NCBI GenBank assembly: GCA_963402885.1
Contig: OY727093.1
Coordinates: 21,761,409 to 21,825,408 of the forward strand
DNA from: Antedon bifida
Lineage: Eukaryota; Echinodermata; Crinoidea; Comatulida; Antedonidae
Reading direction: 5' to 3'
DNA length: 64,000 nucleotides
Position 1 is the stretch's first letter. Each line of letters opens with the position of its first letter. The position numbers and the translations under genes are program-made. Positions 12,201 through 20,944 of this stretch are shown here, piece by piece. Under the pieces are notes generated by a model. That model ran no database searches. It worked only from the letters and a program-made list of their open reading frames with translations, and was not told where the DNA came from.

Positions 12201-15200
12201 CTTTTTTATATTATACAGTACTTGAATTTGCATCTTTTAATTTTAAATTGTTTTTTCTTTTTATAAATTCTGTTCATTCATTAATCCTTTTTACTTTTAA
12301 ATCAAATTATTATTACTTGCTTGAATGTATTGTGTACTGTAGCTTACAGTATGTTAAAATTGTTTTTATGTTTTTATCATGGGAAAATTTGTTGTTAATT
12401 TTAAGAATAATTTACGAAAAACACCTTTTGGTGATCAAGTTCTCCGTGTTGAAATAAAGCATTTATTATTATTATCATCCCGAGGTGCACCATATCGTTT
12501 TAAAATATACCACATAAACAAACAACGAGAGGACTTGGATATCATTTCTTTAACTTGATAATCCCAGTTACACCCAGTAACTTAACAGACTTTTCTTCTA
12601 TAACATTGTCACCAATTGTTAACGGCACAAAATTGGGTTCATTCCTCATAAAATGAACATGCATTACATTGCATTTAGTAGGGTTAGGTTGCATGTTATT
12701 CTCATCACACCTGGTCTGAAGTGCATCGAGATGACTCTGAAGAGAATGACTAACCAAATTAGTATCACCACCTTGAGGTACACGATTAATCTCACCGATC
12801 GTCAAATCATCTACGAACTTCCATCTCTCTGGAACGTGCTCTAACAGGTCATTTACCATCACCGTGAAAAGTGTAGGCCCTAGTTTAGTGCCCTGGGGCA
12901 CTCAACAAGCGACTGGTTTGAAAGATGATAAACTTCCATTAAACCTAACACATTGTGACCTTCCAGCTAAAAAGCTACAAATGGTTGGGATCACAGATGG
13001 ACAGATGTTGTATTTAATTCATTTGTTGATTAAGGTAGTGTGATTAATTCGGTCGAATGCCTTACTAAAATCAACTGTACAAATCGAGGCATACGTTCCT
13101 GGACAATCGGTACCCGACAGAATCCTGTTACATAGGTCAATCAAGTAATGTGTAGTTGAGCAACCTTTAGAGTTTCCAAATTGTTGAGGGTCCAAATGGG
13201 GTTGAATATCCACTCGGCAAATAAAACTCTCAAAAATACGACCAAATAAAGGTGTAATGGATATTGGTTAATATTCATCTGGGCTAGAGGCTTTAGAGGT
13301 CTTAGAATAGGCGTAATAGCTGCACGTTTCCACACATTAGGAAAAACATGGGTGTTTAGGTGTCTTTGGGAAACATCAATATTTACATTTAATTGAAGTG
13401 AGAGCTTTCTTTTCAGGATTGGTAGTGGAAAGCAAGTAAACAATGTAATTGTTGACAATGGTGCCAATTCAGAAGATGATGATGATGATACCTTTCTTGT
13501 GGAAGAATCACAGCCACTTACCCAAGATAATCAACAGGTAAATTTGATTATATTCACTTTTCTTTATATTAGGTTTGTCACTTTTTATACATACAGTAAT
13601 TTGTAATATTTTTAGAAGGTTTTTATTAGCAAATACTGAATCTATTATAGATTTGTGCAGCAATTTCATATTTAAATTTCCTATGAAGGTGATGAAGGTG
13701 AAGGTCTATTACCCCTTTCTCATTGCCTAGCTCAGGCATGTGTAAACTCTCATCATTGTGAAAGAGTCATAAATGATTAACATTGAGTAGTAACATTTTC
13801 TAGTTGTATAGGAATCCTATAGGCTTTGTGAATAAACGCAAGGAATAAAACCTCATTCGTTGCTTTTTCCTGCATCATGCAATCCAATACTGGGATAGTT
13901 CTGTCTGGTAAAAATACACAAATTTCAATACTGTATTCACCCTGTTGGTTGCTTCCTCCTTTCGGATCCAAGAAAGTAACAAATTGACTCTGTAGACTAC
14001 ACAAGTTGTCAAGAATTATGATTTGGCTTTACACCTTTAAATGACTGAGTTCATTTGGACTCTTATAAGGACATATTACTGGTCCTTTGTGAATTAGTTT
14101 GCATGATAGACATGGAAGTACAGTATATTTTTATAATTCCATGGTTAAGTTATAATTCTATGACTTGTTAGGTTGGACCTAATGAAGTGGAAGATGATGG
14201 TCAGCATGGATCACTGGTCAAGAAGATAATGGAAACAAAGACAGAGTTGGAAAAGAATGATAAAAAAAAAGATGTAAGTTATAAATTTACATGAAACATT
14301 TGAGTAATTGCCAATTAATTATTTACAGACCCCACTACGCTAAAAAGATGGAAAATTCGCGCTATATCCCATAATCTGTTGAGGGTAAGTTGAAAAACAT
14401 ACCCATATATACCCAGAATAATATGTCTCCACTGAGAATCATCCGTCAGAGTAAACTATATTTTTTATATATTTGAACTAATATTAATCTAAGAAAATCT
14501 AACTGCTTTGTGCTTTTTTTCAAACAATTAAACTAATACAATTAGAAGAGATCTTAATTCATTGAGGCATGTGGATCAATTTTTAATTAACCACAATTTT
14601 GATGAAAAGAGATTTTTGTACAAAGATACAGTACTTCAAAAGATCAATTAAAAATAATTGGAATTTCTGAAATTTGGAACATCACTAATTCAGAAAGATA
14701 TAATTTAGATTAAATGTTTTCTAAAAGATTGAGTTTTCATTTTTGTTATCTAATTTTAAGGTCACAAACTGTATTTTAAATATTATATGAGCCTATTGCG
14801 GTAAAAATATGAAATATAAGTTGATTCTATTAATTTAAGCGGCCCGTTATAAATACTGCTTGTATTGCGTGCGAATTGATATTTTCATTTTTCTTCTGCT
14901 ATTCACCCACTTTCGATCAATCATGAAGGCTAAAACAAATAGAAAAATCGTAACTTACAATTAATGGAGCAACTAGACAATGTCAGGCTACGCTAGCGTA
15001 CGATGCTCGTTAGGCTAGGCCTAAAGACCATCCACGAGAGGACATTCGATGTGAGCTACTTAGGTAGTGCATTGCTTCTCTCTTTTTATCATAATTTACC
15101 ATAAAACGTACATTTAAGACTGGTTTATTGTTCTATTTTAAGTAATTTAAGTAATGCATTAATTTTACAAAACGTCTAAAATTGTAGGCTAGGGATATTG

Positions 15201-17655
15201 TCTTTAATATATGTCCCTTTTTAAACTTTTTTTCTTGTGGTTGGAAATTCACCAAAATGTATGTAAATCAAAAGAATAATCAATGTTAGAATTACTATTT
15301 TTAATACCAGTAGTTTTCATTATCGTTAAAAATCAGTAAAATTCTAATCTTATACAGTATAACATTACAAAAAATCCTGTAGCATCACTATTTAAAAAAA
15401 GGGCTTTTTTATGGTAATCGTTCTGCTTCATAGCTGTCGAAGTAGGATTATTATTAAAGTTGCAAAAGTTTGTATTTATATTAAACAATCTTCATTCAAA
15501 ATCAGTAATATTCCTTTAAAAAAACAATAGACATTTTTAATGTGACCAGTGTATAATAACATTGTTGTAAAATCTGCAGTGATCCTTGTCGAGTCAATCA
15601 GTCAATATTCAGTAATTGTATAATTAGGTAATCTCTGTTTGAATTTTCCAGGATAAACCAATTGTACTTGATGCAGCACGTAAAAAGGAACACCAGATGG
15701 TCCAACGAGAAGTTGAAAAATTGCGAGGGTTTATTCAAACACTAACACGTAGTGCTAATCCGCTTGGAAAAACTATGGATTATTTGCAAGAAGATATGGA
15801 TAGTATGCAAAAAGAACTGGATAAATGGAAGAGAGAAAATAAAGAACATTCCTTAGCAATAAAACGAGAGCAAAAGTAAGTAAAGTGAGAAAGATAAGTT
15901 TACAATGTTAAAACTAATTAAACTTTACTATTAAAAATTATCACCAAATTATAAGATGCATTATCTACATTTTTTGGTTGTCTATTTTAAGGTCACAATT
16001 TGTAATTTGTTTGTAAAAATAAATCCTATATCATCAGTCTTTTGCGATAATTTTGTTCATCTTTAAAATGTGAAAAGTGTTTTTATTGATATTTTTCATT
16101 TGATTTTCCATGCTTGAGTTACTCCCAAATTTACATTCCCTTTTTTTCATTCCCTTTTTTTCATTCATTTATTGATGACAATATTATGGTTGGAAATTAT
16201 TCTATGCTATTTGAAACACCTGATTGTATTCTTGCAATTTGATTAGTTAATTGCGCATCGGTATGATGATGCTGGGTTCTAATGCACAAGCAGCTTTTTA
16301 ATATATTTTGAGAATTCTTGTCATGCTGATATATTTAGTTCGAAAATCAATCTGTAGTGCGCATTGTTGTTTTCTATTTTACTCCTTATCCAAAGTTGCA
16401 GCAGTGCCTTTTTGAATGGCCTACAGTAGCTTCCAGGCTTAGACTTCGTCAATGATAAATAAATTGATTAAAACATAGAAGTGAGAAACTTTTCAGACAC
16501 AAGAAGTCTTGTACGAATGCTTTATTCCACTCTGTCTTTATTTCATTTTCCACAGATGTGGGATGAGATTCCGGTACATATTATGGACCTGTTCCTATAC
16601 AATGAAATTAAATTTTTTTCTGTTTAATATAATTTTATAACCAGATTGTCTACCAGTCTGTTTATAACGATATTTTTATTGCTTTTTGACAATCCGCCAG
16701 AATTGTTTCCTGTTTTTTTTTTATTGCTATCCATCATGTATACTTGTTTTTTTTTTTCGTGTTAATTATGTTTTCTGGAAAATGAATTGAATTGAATTAA
16801 ATTTTAGAAAAATAGGTGTGTTGTAAAACAAATAATGAATGTTTGTATTGAATGGAGAGAATATTTCCTTCAACTCATAAACATTCAACATGTGTTATAT
16901 GCCTTTTTCACAAAACGGAAGACATATTCAATCGATGACAAACGATGCCTTGCAACAAAGCCTAACAGAAATAACATAGCATTCTCAGGAGATTTCAGGA
17001 CACCATGTTAACTAAAAAATCGAAACTTTTGAATGGATCGATCTATAAGAAAAAAAATTACTGTGGTGTTTTTTTTATGGATTTTAAGCCATCACAATCA
17101 CACAGTTATGTAGGCTAATCTTTTTACAGTTATCCTATTTTACAGTAAAAATGTTGTCCATAGGAATGTCAGTTGAGGAGTTACGAATTTTTAAGTAACT
17201 TGTCCTCCGAAAATAAGCTTAAAACACTATGTTATTTCTGTTGTTTTCGCTTCGTTGCATGGCATTGTTTGTCATTGATCGAAGATGTCTTCCATTTCAT
17301 GAAAAAGGTGTATTGTATACTTTTAGAATTCTGATTTTAATAGATGGCCATTTAACAATAAACTTTAAAAAAAAGTCACAGTATAGCTTACACTCAATTT
17401 CTAGCAAATAGTTTATTGTCATCAGTGCATGTTGCATTGAGTGAACTCATCTTGAAACCTAATTATTCATAATTGTTGTTTAATCTTTTTAATTTTAGTG
17501 TAACAGAGGGCGAGTTAGAACCATTATATGCACAATTGTCAGAACTAGACCAGTCTATTGCAGATCAGCTTGAGCTGATAGGCGCTGTTAAGTCAAAAAT
17601 CTTACGCAATGAAGAGAAAATGGCAAAAATGATGAACAGTGTCGTATTATCTTGA
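6177..17655 (+). CDS. TRAF3IP1: TRAF3-interacting protein 1 / IFT54, C-terminal half (six exons)
   Basis: The product is the IFT-B subunit IFT54 (TRAF3IP1, MIP-T3). In animals it binds tubulin through an N-terminal CH-like domain and IFT20 through a C-terminal coiled coil, within intraflagellar transport in cilia. Coding exons: 6177-6237, 10568-10648, 13417-13537, 14172-14273, 15652-15875, 17499-17655. All have AG/GT borders and matching phases, giving 247 residues before TGA (17653-17655). Recognisable blocks in human order are RPSSARPAPP, an acidic stretch ending DDDDDTFLVEES, HGSLVKKIMETK, PLGKTMDYLQEDMDSMQ, and the final ILRNEEKMAKMM. The last two exons are highly charged and heptad-like, as expected for the coiled coil. 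Human TRAF3IP1 is about 690 residues, so the CH domain and Lys/Glu-rich middle are missing here and should lie upstream. Introns carry LINEs and MITEs. Family assignment is firm from memory of the human sequence; exon borders are read by eye. Confidence 0.94.
6240..8580. other. TRAF3IP1 intron, AT-rich, no gene seen
   Basis: Nothing supportable as coding or structured RNA. The reading frames present are short and low-complexity. Confidence 0.5.
8585..9580 (-). mobile_element. LINE reverse transcriptase fragment (CR1/L2-like)
   Basis: Minus-strand reading frames show non-LTR reverse transcriptase blocks in order: a SKILEKC-like start near 9500, YLDLSAAFDTIDH (about 9330), CGVPQGSILGPVLF (about 9140), the catalytic YADDTQLY (about 9050), then NIGVVFDS, LVHALIRLDY and a WLP-type C-terminal block near 8600. 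The copy is disrupted. There is a stop between the first block and AFDTIDH, and a shift of frame near 8905-8914, where the 156-residue and 82-residue frames overlap. It lacks both the endonuclease and a full 3' end. It lies antisense in a TRAF3IP1 intron. Confidence 0.88.
10388..10550 (+). mobile_element. Partial MITE, AGACACC family (3' part)
   Basis: This shares a long segment with copies at 14745-15202 and 39604-40252 (inverted there). The shared words are AGTGCATTG, CTCTTTTTATCATAATTTAC and CATAAAACG, then TGACCTGGTTTAATGTTTTTA. Its terminal repeat is eroded. It ends just before exon B of TRAF3IP1. Confidence 0.6.
10568..10648 (+). CDS. TRAF3IP1: TRAF3IP1 exon B (81 nt)
   Basis: The acceptor TTTTCACAG is at 10559-10567 and the donor AAG/GTAAAT at 10648/10649. 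Joined to exon A it reads SRQMTRPSSARPAPPKVKQ, which contains the conserved RPSSARPAPP block of animal TRAF3IP1. It continues EAVQDPNI and leaves two bases of a split codon for exon C. Confidence 0.92.
10703..11219. mobile_element. MITE with CCAGTTGACGTTGA terminal inverted repeats
   Basis: CCAGTTGACGTTGA at 10703-10716 is matched by its exact reverse complement at 11206-11219. The inner bases (GAGTTA and TAACTC) suggest further imperfect pairing. No coding capacity is seen. A second hairpin element (10886-11028) lies inside it, so this looks like a nested insertion. No clear target duplication was found. Confidence 0.6.
10886..11028. mobile_element. Hairpin MITE nested in the previous element
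   Basis: TACACTATCAAACTT on the left and AAGTTTGATAGTGTA on the right are exact inverted repeats. Pairing continues imperfectly through ATGTGACAAAAAAA and TTTTTTTGTCACAT. A diverged relative (GGGCACATCACACTTTTTTT) is at 38518-38585, upstream of cubilin. Confidence 0.65.
11225..11865 (-). mobile_element. LINE 3' part, split by a later LINE insertion
   Basis: Minus-strand translation from 11858 gives LEFLQKRAFKIIISY, then LKNLNVTSLQDRRLSVYAKF: the conserved C-terminal region downstream of a CR1-like reverse transcriptase. The element's 3' UTR runs to a T-rich border near 11225-11245. It is probably the continuation of the minus-strand LINE at 12480-13405; the plus-strand LINE end at 11870-12480 sits between the two. 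Confidence 0.7.
11870..12480 (+). mobile_element. LINE 3' end (plus strand), inserted into another LINE
   Basis: Plus-strand frames give LKWMNLESKLSYNETITMF, then KIFHNLAPSYLG. A shift of frame later comes a GAKLWNNLNIESRNATSLAKF block. This is the usual LINE RT C-terminus. An AT-rich 3' UTR ends at AATAAAGC and an (ATT)n tail (about 12463-12476). The tail and the flanking minus-strand LINE sequence show that this is a 5'-truncated copy that landed inside an older element. Confidence 0.72.
12480..13405 (-). mobile_element. LINE reverse transcriptase fragment ending at a TRAF3IP1 splice acceptor
   Basis: Minus-strand pieces include FPNVWKRAAITPIL and NINQYP (about 13340-13250), DFSKAFDRINH (about 13060), MPQGTKLGPTLF (about 12890), the catalytic FVDDLTIGE (about 12800), SVKLLGV (about 12570) and KRYGAP (about 12490). 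The frame breaks more than once. The 5' end of what is recognisable stops within roughly 10-30 bp of the acceptor of TRAF3IP1 exon C (AG at 13415-13416). FVDDL in place of YADD marks it as a different lineage from the LINE at 8.6 kb. Confidence 0.82.
13417..13537 (+). CDS. TRAF3IP1: TRAF3IP1 exon C (121 nt)
   Basis: The acceptor TTTTCAG precedes 13417 and the donor CAG/GTAAAT is at 13537/13538. With the split codon from exon B it reads RIGSGKQVNNVIVDNG, then an acidic tract of five Asp followed by TFLVEESQPL. This corresponds to the human segment with DDDDQFIVEE. It ends in phase 0. Confidence 0.92.
14172..14273 (+). CDS. TRAF3IP1: TRAF3IP1 exon D (102 nt)
   Basis: A phase 0-0 exon of 34 codons between TTGTTAG and GTAAGTT. 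It reads VGPNEVEDDGQHGSLVKKIM, then ETKTELEKND and a Lys run. It aligns with human HGGLVKKILETK, part of the C-terminal region that leads into the coiled coil. Confidence 0.93.
14745..15202 (+). mobile_element. MITE, AGACACC family (eroded ends)
   Basis: It shares with the copies at 60195-60619 and 39604-40252 an opening like AAGGTCACA, the words CCTATTGCG and AGCGGCCCG, TATAAAT, GAATTGATATTTTCAT and CACCCACTT, and the closing TTTACAAAACG. The right end is ATTGTCTTTAA (15197-15206) and the left terminal repeat is not recognisable. It is non-coding and sits in a TRAF3IP1 intron. A shorter relative of its 5' part lies at about 15980-16085. Confidence 0.65.
15652..15875 (+). CDS. TRAF3IP1: TRAF3IP1 exon E (224 nt), coiled coil
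   Basis: The acceptor TTTTCCAG precedes GATAAACCA and the donor is CAAAA/GTAAGT. It reads DKPIVLDAARKKEHQMVQRE, then VEKLRGFIQTLTRSA, then PLGKTMDYLQEDMDSMQ and KELDKWKRENKEHSL. The human equivalents are [20 protein letters not shown] and MDYIQEDVDAMQ. This is the IFT20-binding coiled-coil region. Confidence 0.96.
15876..17498. other. TRAF3IP1 last intron; T-rich, possible retroposon tail at 16640-16800
   Basis: No exon is seen. The stretch ending GAATTGAATTGAATT (about 16783-16799), after T-rich sequence, resembles the 3' end of a retroposon with a short tandem tail, but no coding part supports a family call. Confidence 0.4.
17499..17655 (+). CDS. TRAF3IP1: TRAF3IP1 terminal exon F with stop
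   Basis: The acceptor is TTAATTTTAG. The exon reads (N)VTEGELEPLYAQLSELDQS, then IADQLELIGAVKSKILRNEE and KMAKMMNSVVLS, with TGA at 17653-17655. Human TRAF3IP1 ends in the same way with ANILKNEEKIQKM. The predicted end of translation is therefore secure. Confidence 0.96.
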
Positions 17656-17838
17656 ATCTGAAATATTTGACCTTGTTGAATACTGTATTTGGGAACTTGT
17701 TCATATTACAGTTAATGAATGATTTTCATTGGCTTTTACTAACAGTTGTCAAATTATTCAGTGGTTATAATAGGCCTACATTGTGATTATGTAATATATT
17801 ATGTAATTATTATGTTCTATATTACATGCAAATAGAGC

Positions 17839-17844
17839 AATAAA
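17839..17844 (+). terminator. Candidate polyadenylation signal of TRAF3IP1
   Basis: AATAAA lies 184 bp after the stop codon, followed by a T-rich stretch. It is the first canonical hexamer downstream, so a 3' UTR of about 200 nt is likely. Confidence 0.65.
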
Positions 17845-17859
17845 AGCATTTTCTTCAAA

Positions 17860-19029
17860 AAGTTCATACTTACAAATTGATTGAAATACTTGAAATTGTA
17901 ATTTTTTTTTCTCCCAAGGTACCAGTGCTATAGTGTATTATAGAGTGTTATATTATTTATATTGTACTGTATGAAATATTAATACATAATAATTATTATT
18001 CTTGTTTTTATTACATGTTGATTCAGACTAAAAAGGAGAATTGTACGTAAAGAAATAATAATCCATAGGCTAGAGGACTTTACAATAGCAGTTTACTATT
18101 TCTGTATATGGGACAGAAAGATACGTAAAACATGGGATTCATAAAATCCAGGTTGACCTTACATTTATCCTCCAAATACATAGATCGTAGTTAAAAAGTC
18201 TGTCGTGTTTGCCTACTTTACTTACAGCTAGGCCTAGACTAATCTAGGGCCTAGCTATAGATGTGAGGCCTAGCTGTGAGGCCTAACTAGAACAGAATAT
18301 GCAGGCTGTGCAGTGTTTAAATAAAGTATTATAAATAAAAAATCAAAGTTCTTGTATTTTCTTTCATTAAAAACAGTCGCCCTCAATGTACGAAAATAGC
18401 ATACTATTTATGTAATAAAATACTAAAAATGATGACGTCATCGGTCATTTTATGTGTACATAAAATCCAGGGAACGTAAATCAGGGTATGTAAAACAAAG
18501 ATTCTACTGTAAATGTACTGTACTAAAATAATAAATGTTTCAATAAATGTTTAATACCTTTAAGTGTTATAAAAAAACAAATAAAGATACATTTTAAACT
18601 GAATCAAATGTACCTTTCATTTAATTTCAATCAAAAGACAAGAATCTACTTAGATGTTACATAAACAAAATAAATAATTGAATTCTGTGAAATTAAAATT
18701 ATATTTTTATCTCATAACAATTATTTTACAAATCGCACTCATAAACATTGAAGATCCCAATAAAAACATGAAAGATTAATAAGAAAAGACTTTGAATAGG
18801 CCATCTTAGTTTTGATAAAGTTAATTACTTCCGTAGAAAAAAAACCTAAACAAAATAATGTTTTCACTTATAAAAAGACAAAATAAAAAGTAAAATTCAA
18901 CCAAAAACCCATTGATTTCCAGTCAATTTGACTATTTTTTCTTTAAATTACAGTTTTTTCAGGTAAATATATTTTTGTTTTCCATCCAATTTTGGTAAAA
19001 GGGAATTCTAACTATTATATAAAATGTCA
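17860..19029. other. Intergenic AT-rich DNA
   Basis: No gene is seen. A dispersed repeat word set at 18425-18510 (TGACGTCATCGGTCATTTTA, then TACATAAAATCCAGGGAACG and AATCAGGGTA) has a diverged copy at 58530-58595. TAGGCCTA-type palindromes cluster at 18225-18285. Confidence 0.5.
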
Positions 19030-19334
19030 TACTATTAGATACATAAACACATGTACAAATAAACTTATTACTGTGAGTGTGGGTAGGCCCTACTATTAGA
19101 TACATAAACACATGTACAAATAAACTTATTACTGTGAGTGTGGGTAGGCCCTACTATTAGATACATAAACACATGTACAAATAAACTTATTACTGTGAGT
19201 GTGGGTAGGCCCTACTATTAGATACATAAACACATGTACAAATAAACTTATTACTGTGAGTGTGGGTAGGCCCTACTATTAAATACATAAACACATGTAC
19301 AAATAAACTTATTACTGTGAGTGTGGGTAGGCCC
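19030..19334. repeat. 61-bp minisatellite, five copies
   Basis: Five head-to-tail copies of a 61-bp unit start at 19030, 19091, 19152, 19213 and 19274. Each begins TACTATTAGATACATAAACA and ends GAGTGTGGGTAGGCCC. Copies are identical by eye except one G to A change in the last, so the expansion looks recent. Confidence 0.95.
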
Positions 19335-19411
19335 TAGATATATAAACGCACAATATACAAATAATCTTTATTATTGAAAGTTGCTTCTCAACATTTGTAT
19401 TATTAATAATT

Positions 19412-19850
19412 ACAACTAGAGGGTATTCCGAGAGTACAAACCTCCGCCTACTGTAAAATTCCCCTACATAAAATGTCCCCGGAAAATATATATATTTTTT
19501 TTTTTTTTGTATTAGGTCTAAGTGTAAATAGGCTAACTGCACACTACAAAGTTGTGGATGAGAGTTTGGTGTAATGGTTATGTATACATCCTCTCACAGT
19601 TCAGATCGCTGGTTCAAGTCCCACTGAAGTTTTTTTTTTTATTATTATTTTTTTTTTTTGTGGACCTTGATCTTTGACCCTGACCCTTCAAAATTTAACC
19701 ACAATTATATGATGAGGCATAGATCATTGTGGCCAAATTTGGTGAGAATCGGATAAAAACTGTGGCCTCCAGGCTGTTCACAGATACACACAAACACACG
19801 CAAACATACAGGGGTGAAAACATAACCTCCTTGGCGGAGGTAATAAATAT
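19412..19850 (+). mobile_element. tRNA-derived SINE (composite)
   Basis: A leader containing CCGAGAGTACAAACCTCCGC and CTACTGTAAAATTC is followed by a T-rich spacer. Then comes a tRNA-like body with an A box (TGGTGTAATGG, about 19570) and a B box (GGTTCAAGTCC, about 19611). A T-run and a unique 3' region follow, ending CACACAAACACACGCAAACA, then CCTCCTTGGCGGAGGTAATAA. An antisense copy of the leader plus tRNA-like start is at 46795-46995. The superfamily is not assigned. Confidence 0.75.
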
Positions 19851-19872
19851 AAACATCATAGTGATGTATTGT

Positions 19873-20096
19873 TTACTATTTCAATCGACCATGACAGTTT
19901 TAACAAAGTATTAAATCGCAAATGTTTTACTGTATTTAGTGGTATATTATTTATAGGCCTATAAAATATGAAAAGAAATATTTTTTTACTAAGTGGATAA
20001 AGAATATATTTAAAAATTGTTCCTCTTTGTACCCATCCTCTTCTCCATCCCTCAACTCTAATGTTACATAAAAAACACAAATTTGGTTTGTTTAAG
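19873..20096 (+). repeat. Dispersed repeat, copy 1
   Basis: About 220 bp shared with 62383-62598 on the same strand, including TACTATTTCAATCGAC, AACAAAGTATTAAATCGCAA, GTGGTATATTATTT, GGATAAAGAATATATTT and CACAAATT. The outer flanks differ. There is no coding capacity or clear terminal repeat. Confidence 0.75.
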
Positions 20097-20291
20097 TGAG
20101 TCCAAATTGGCCGAAAAATAATTGGGATGCTTTGTCAGTACAGGACTTGAAAGGTCAATATTATCAGTCAATACTTTTTAACTACTACCCGTGCTCCGCA
20201 ATGTATTTTATTATATTATGTTACTCGTGCGCGTGTCAGCCGATAGCTCTAGTGTGCGCCGGGCTTTAATCCATGCACTGACTCTCCCTTA

Positions 20292-20449
20292 AGCTTGGTT
20301 CCCACTAGGACGCAACGCAGGGACGTAGACGCAATGCAAGCGAGTTGACCAATGACATGCGACAGTTCAAATAATTCATCGCTTTTGATTGGTTAAATCC
20401 CTTACGTTGCTTTACGTCGTTGTGTTGCGTCTCTAGTGGGAACCACGCA
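20292..20449. mobile_element. Harbinger-like MITE, TGGTTCCCACTAG family, copy 1
   Basis: The inverted ends are AGCTTGGTTCCCACTAG and CTAGTGGGAACCACGC, and the inner GACGCAACGCA words also pair. TTA flanks both sides (20289-20291 and 20450-20452), fitting the 3-bp TWA duplication of PIF/Harbinger transposons. It is 158 bp and non-coding. A sister copy is at 34233-34411. Confidence 0.75.
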
Positions 20450-20548
20450 TTATTCTGCTTCATTTCTCTGAACAAATAGACTGCTAATGCTGTATTTTTT
20501 TTGGGTTTGAAATGTTCACACAACTTAGTAATTACCTCATTATAACCA

Positions 20549-20913
20549 TCATTGGTTATCCGCACTTGGCGGATAACCCCTTGTTATTGTCAGGATCTTT
20601 TTTTTTTTTTTTTTTTTCTTTTTTTTTTTGGTTATCCGCAACTTAGAAGTTGCGGATAACCCTTGTGATTGTAATTTTTGGTTATCCGCACTTGGCGGAT
20701 AACCCCTTGTTATTGTCAGGATCTTTTTGGTTATCCGCACTTGGCGGATAACCCCTTGTTATTGTCAGGATCTTTTTTTTTTTTTTTTTTTTTCTTTTTT
20801 TTTTTTTGGTTATCCGCAACTTATAAAGTTGCGGATAACCCTTGTGATTGTAAATATCTTTTTTTTTTTTTGGTTATCCGCACTTGGCGGATAACCCCTT
20901 GTTATTGTCAGGA

Positions 20914-20930
<17 letters not shown>
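20549..20930 (+). mobile_element. Stack of Helitron-like 5' ends
   Basis: Within 400 bp the short hairpin GGTTATCCGC...GCGGATAACC, followed by CCTTGTTATTGTCAGGATCT or CCTTGTGATTGTAA and then a T-run, occurs six times in the same orientation. Two variants alternate: a loop of ACTTGG, and a longer ACTTAGAAGT-type loop. None but the last is followed by the element body, so these look like repeated partial ends piled at the left border of the array. Confidence 0.7.

Positions 20931-20944
<14 letters not shown>

Noticed and set aside
13141-13467. 108-residue minus-strand frame overlapping TRAF3IP1 exon C
   Set aside because: Its start lies antisense in the host exon and the rest is LINE reverse transcriptase; the overlap is accidental.
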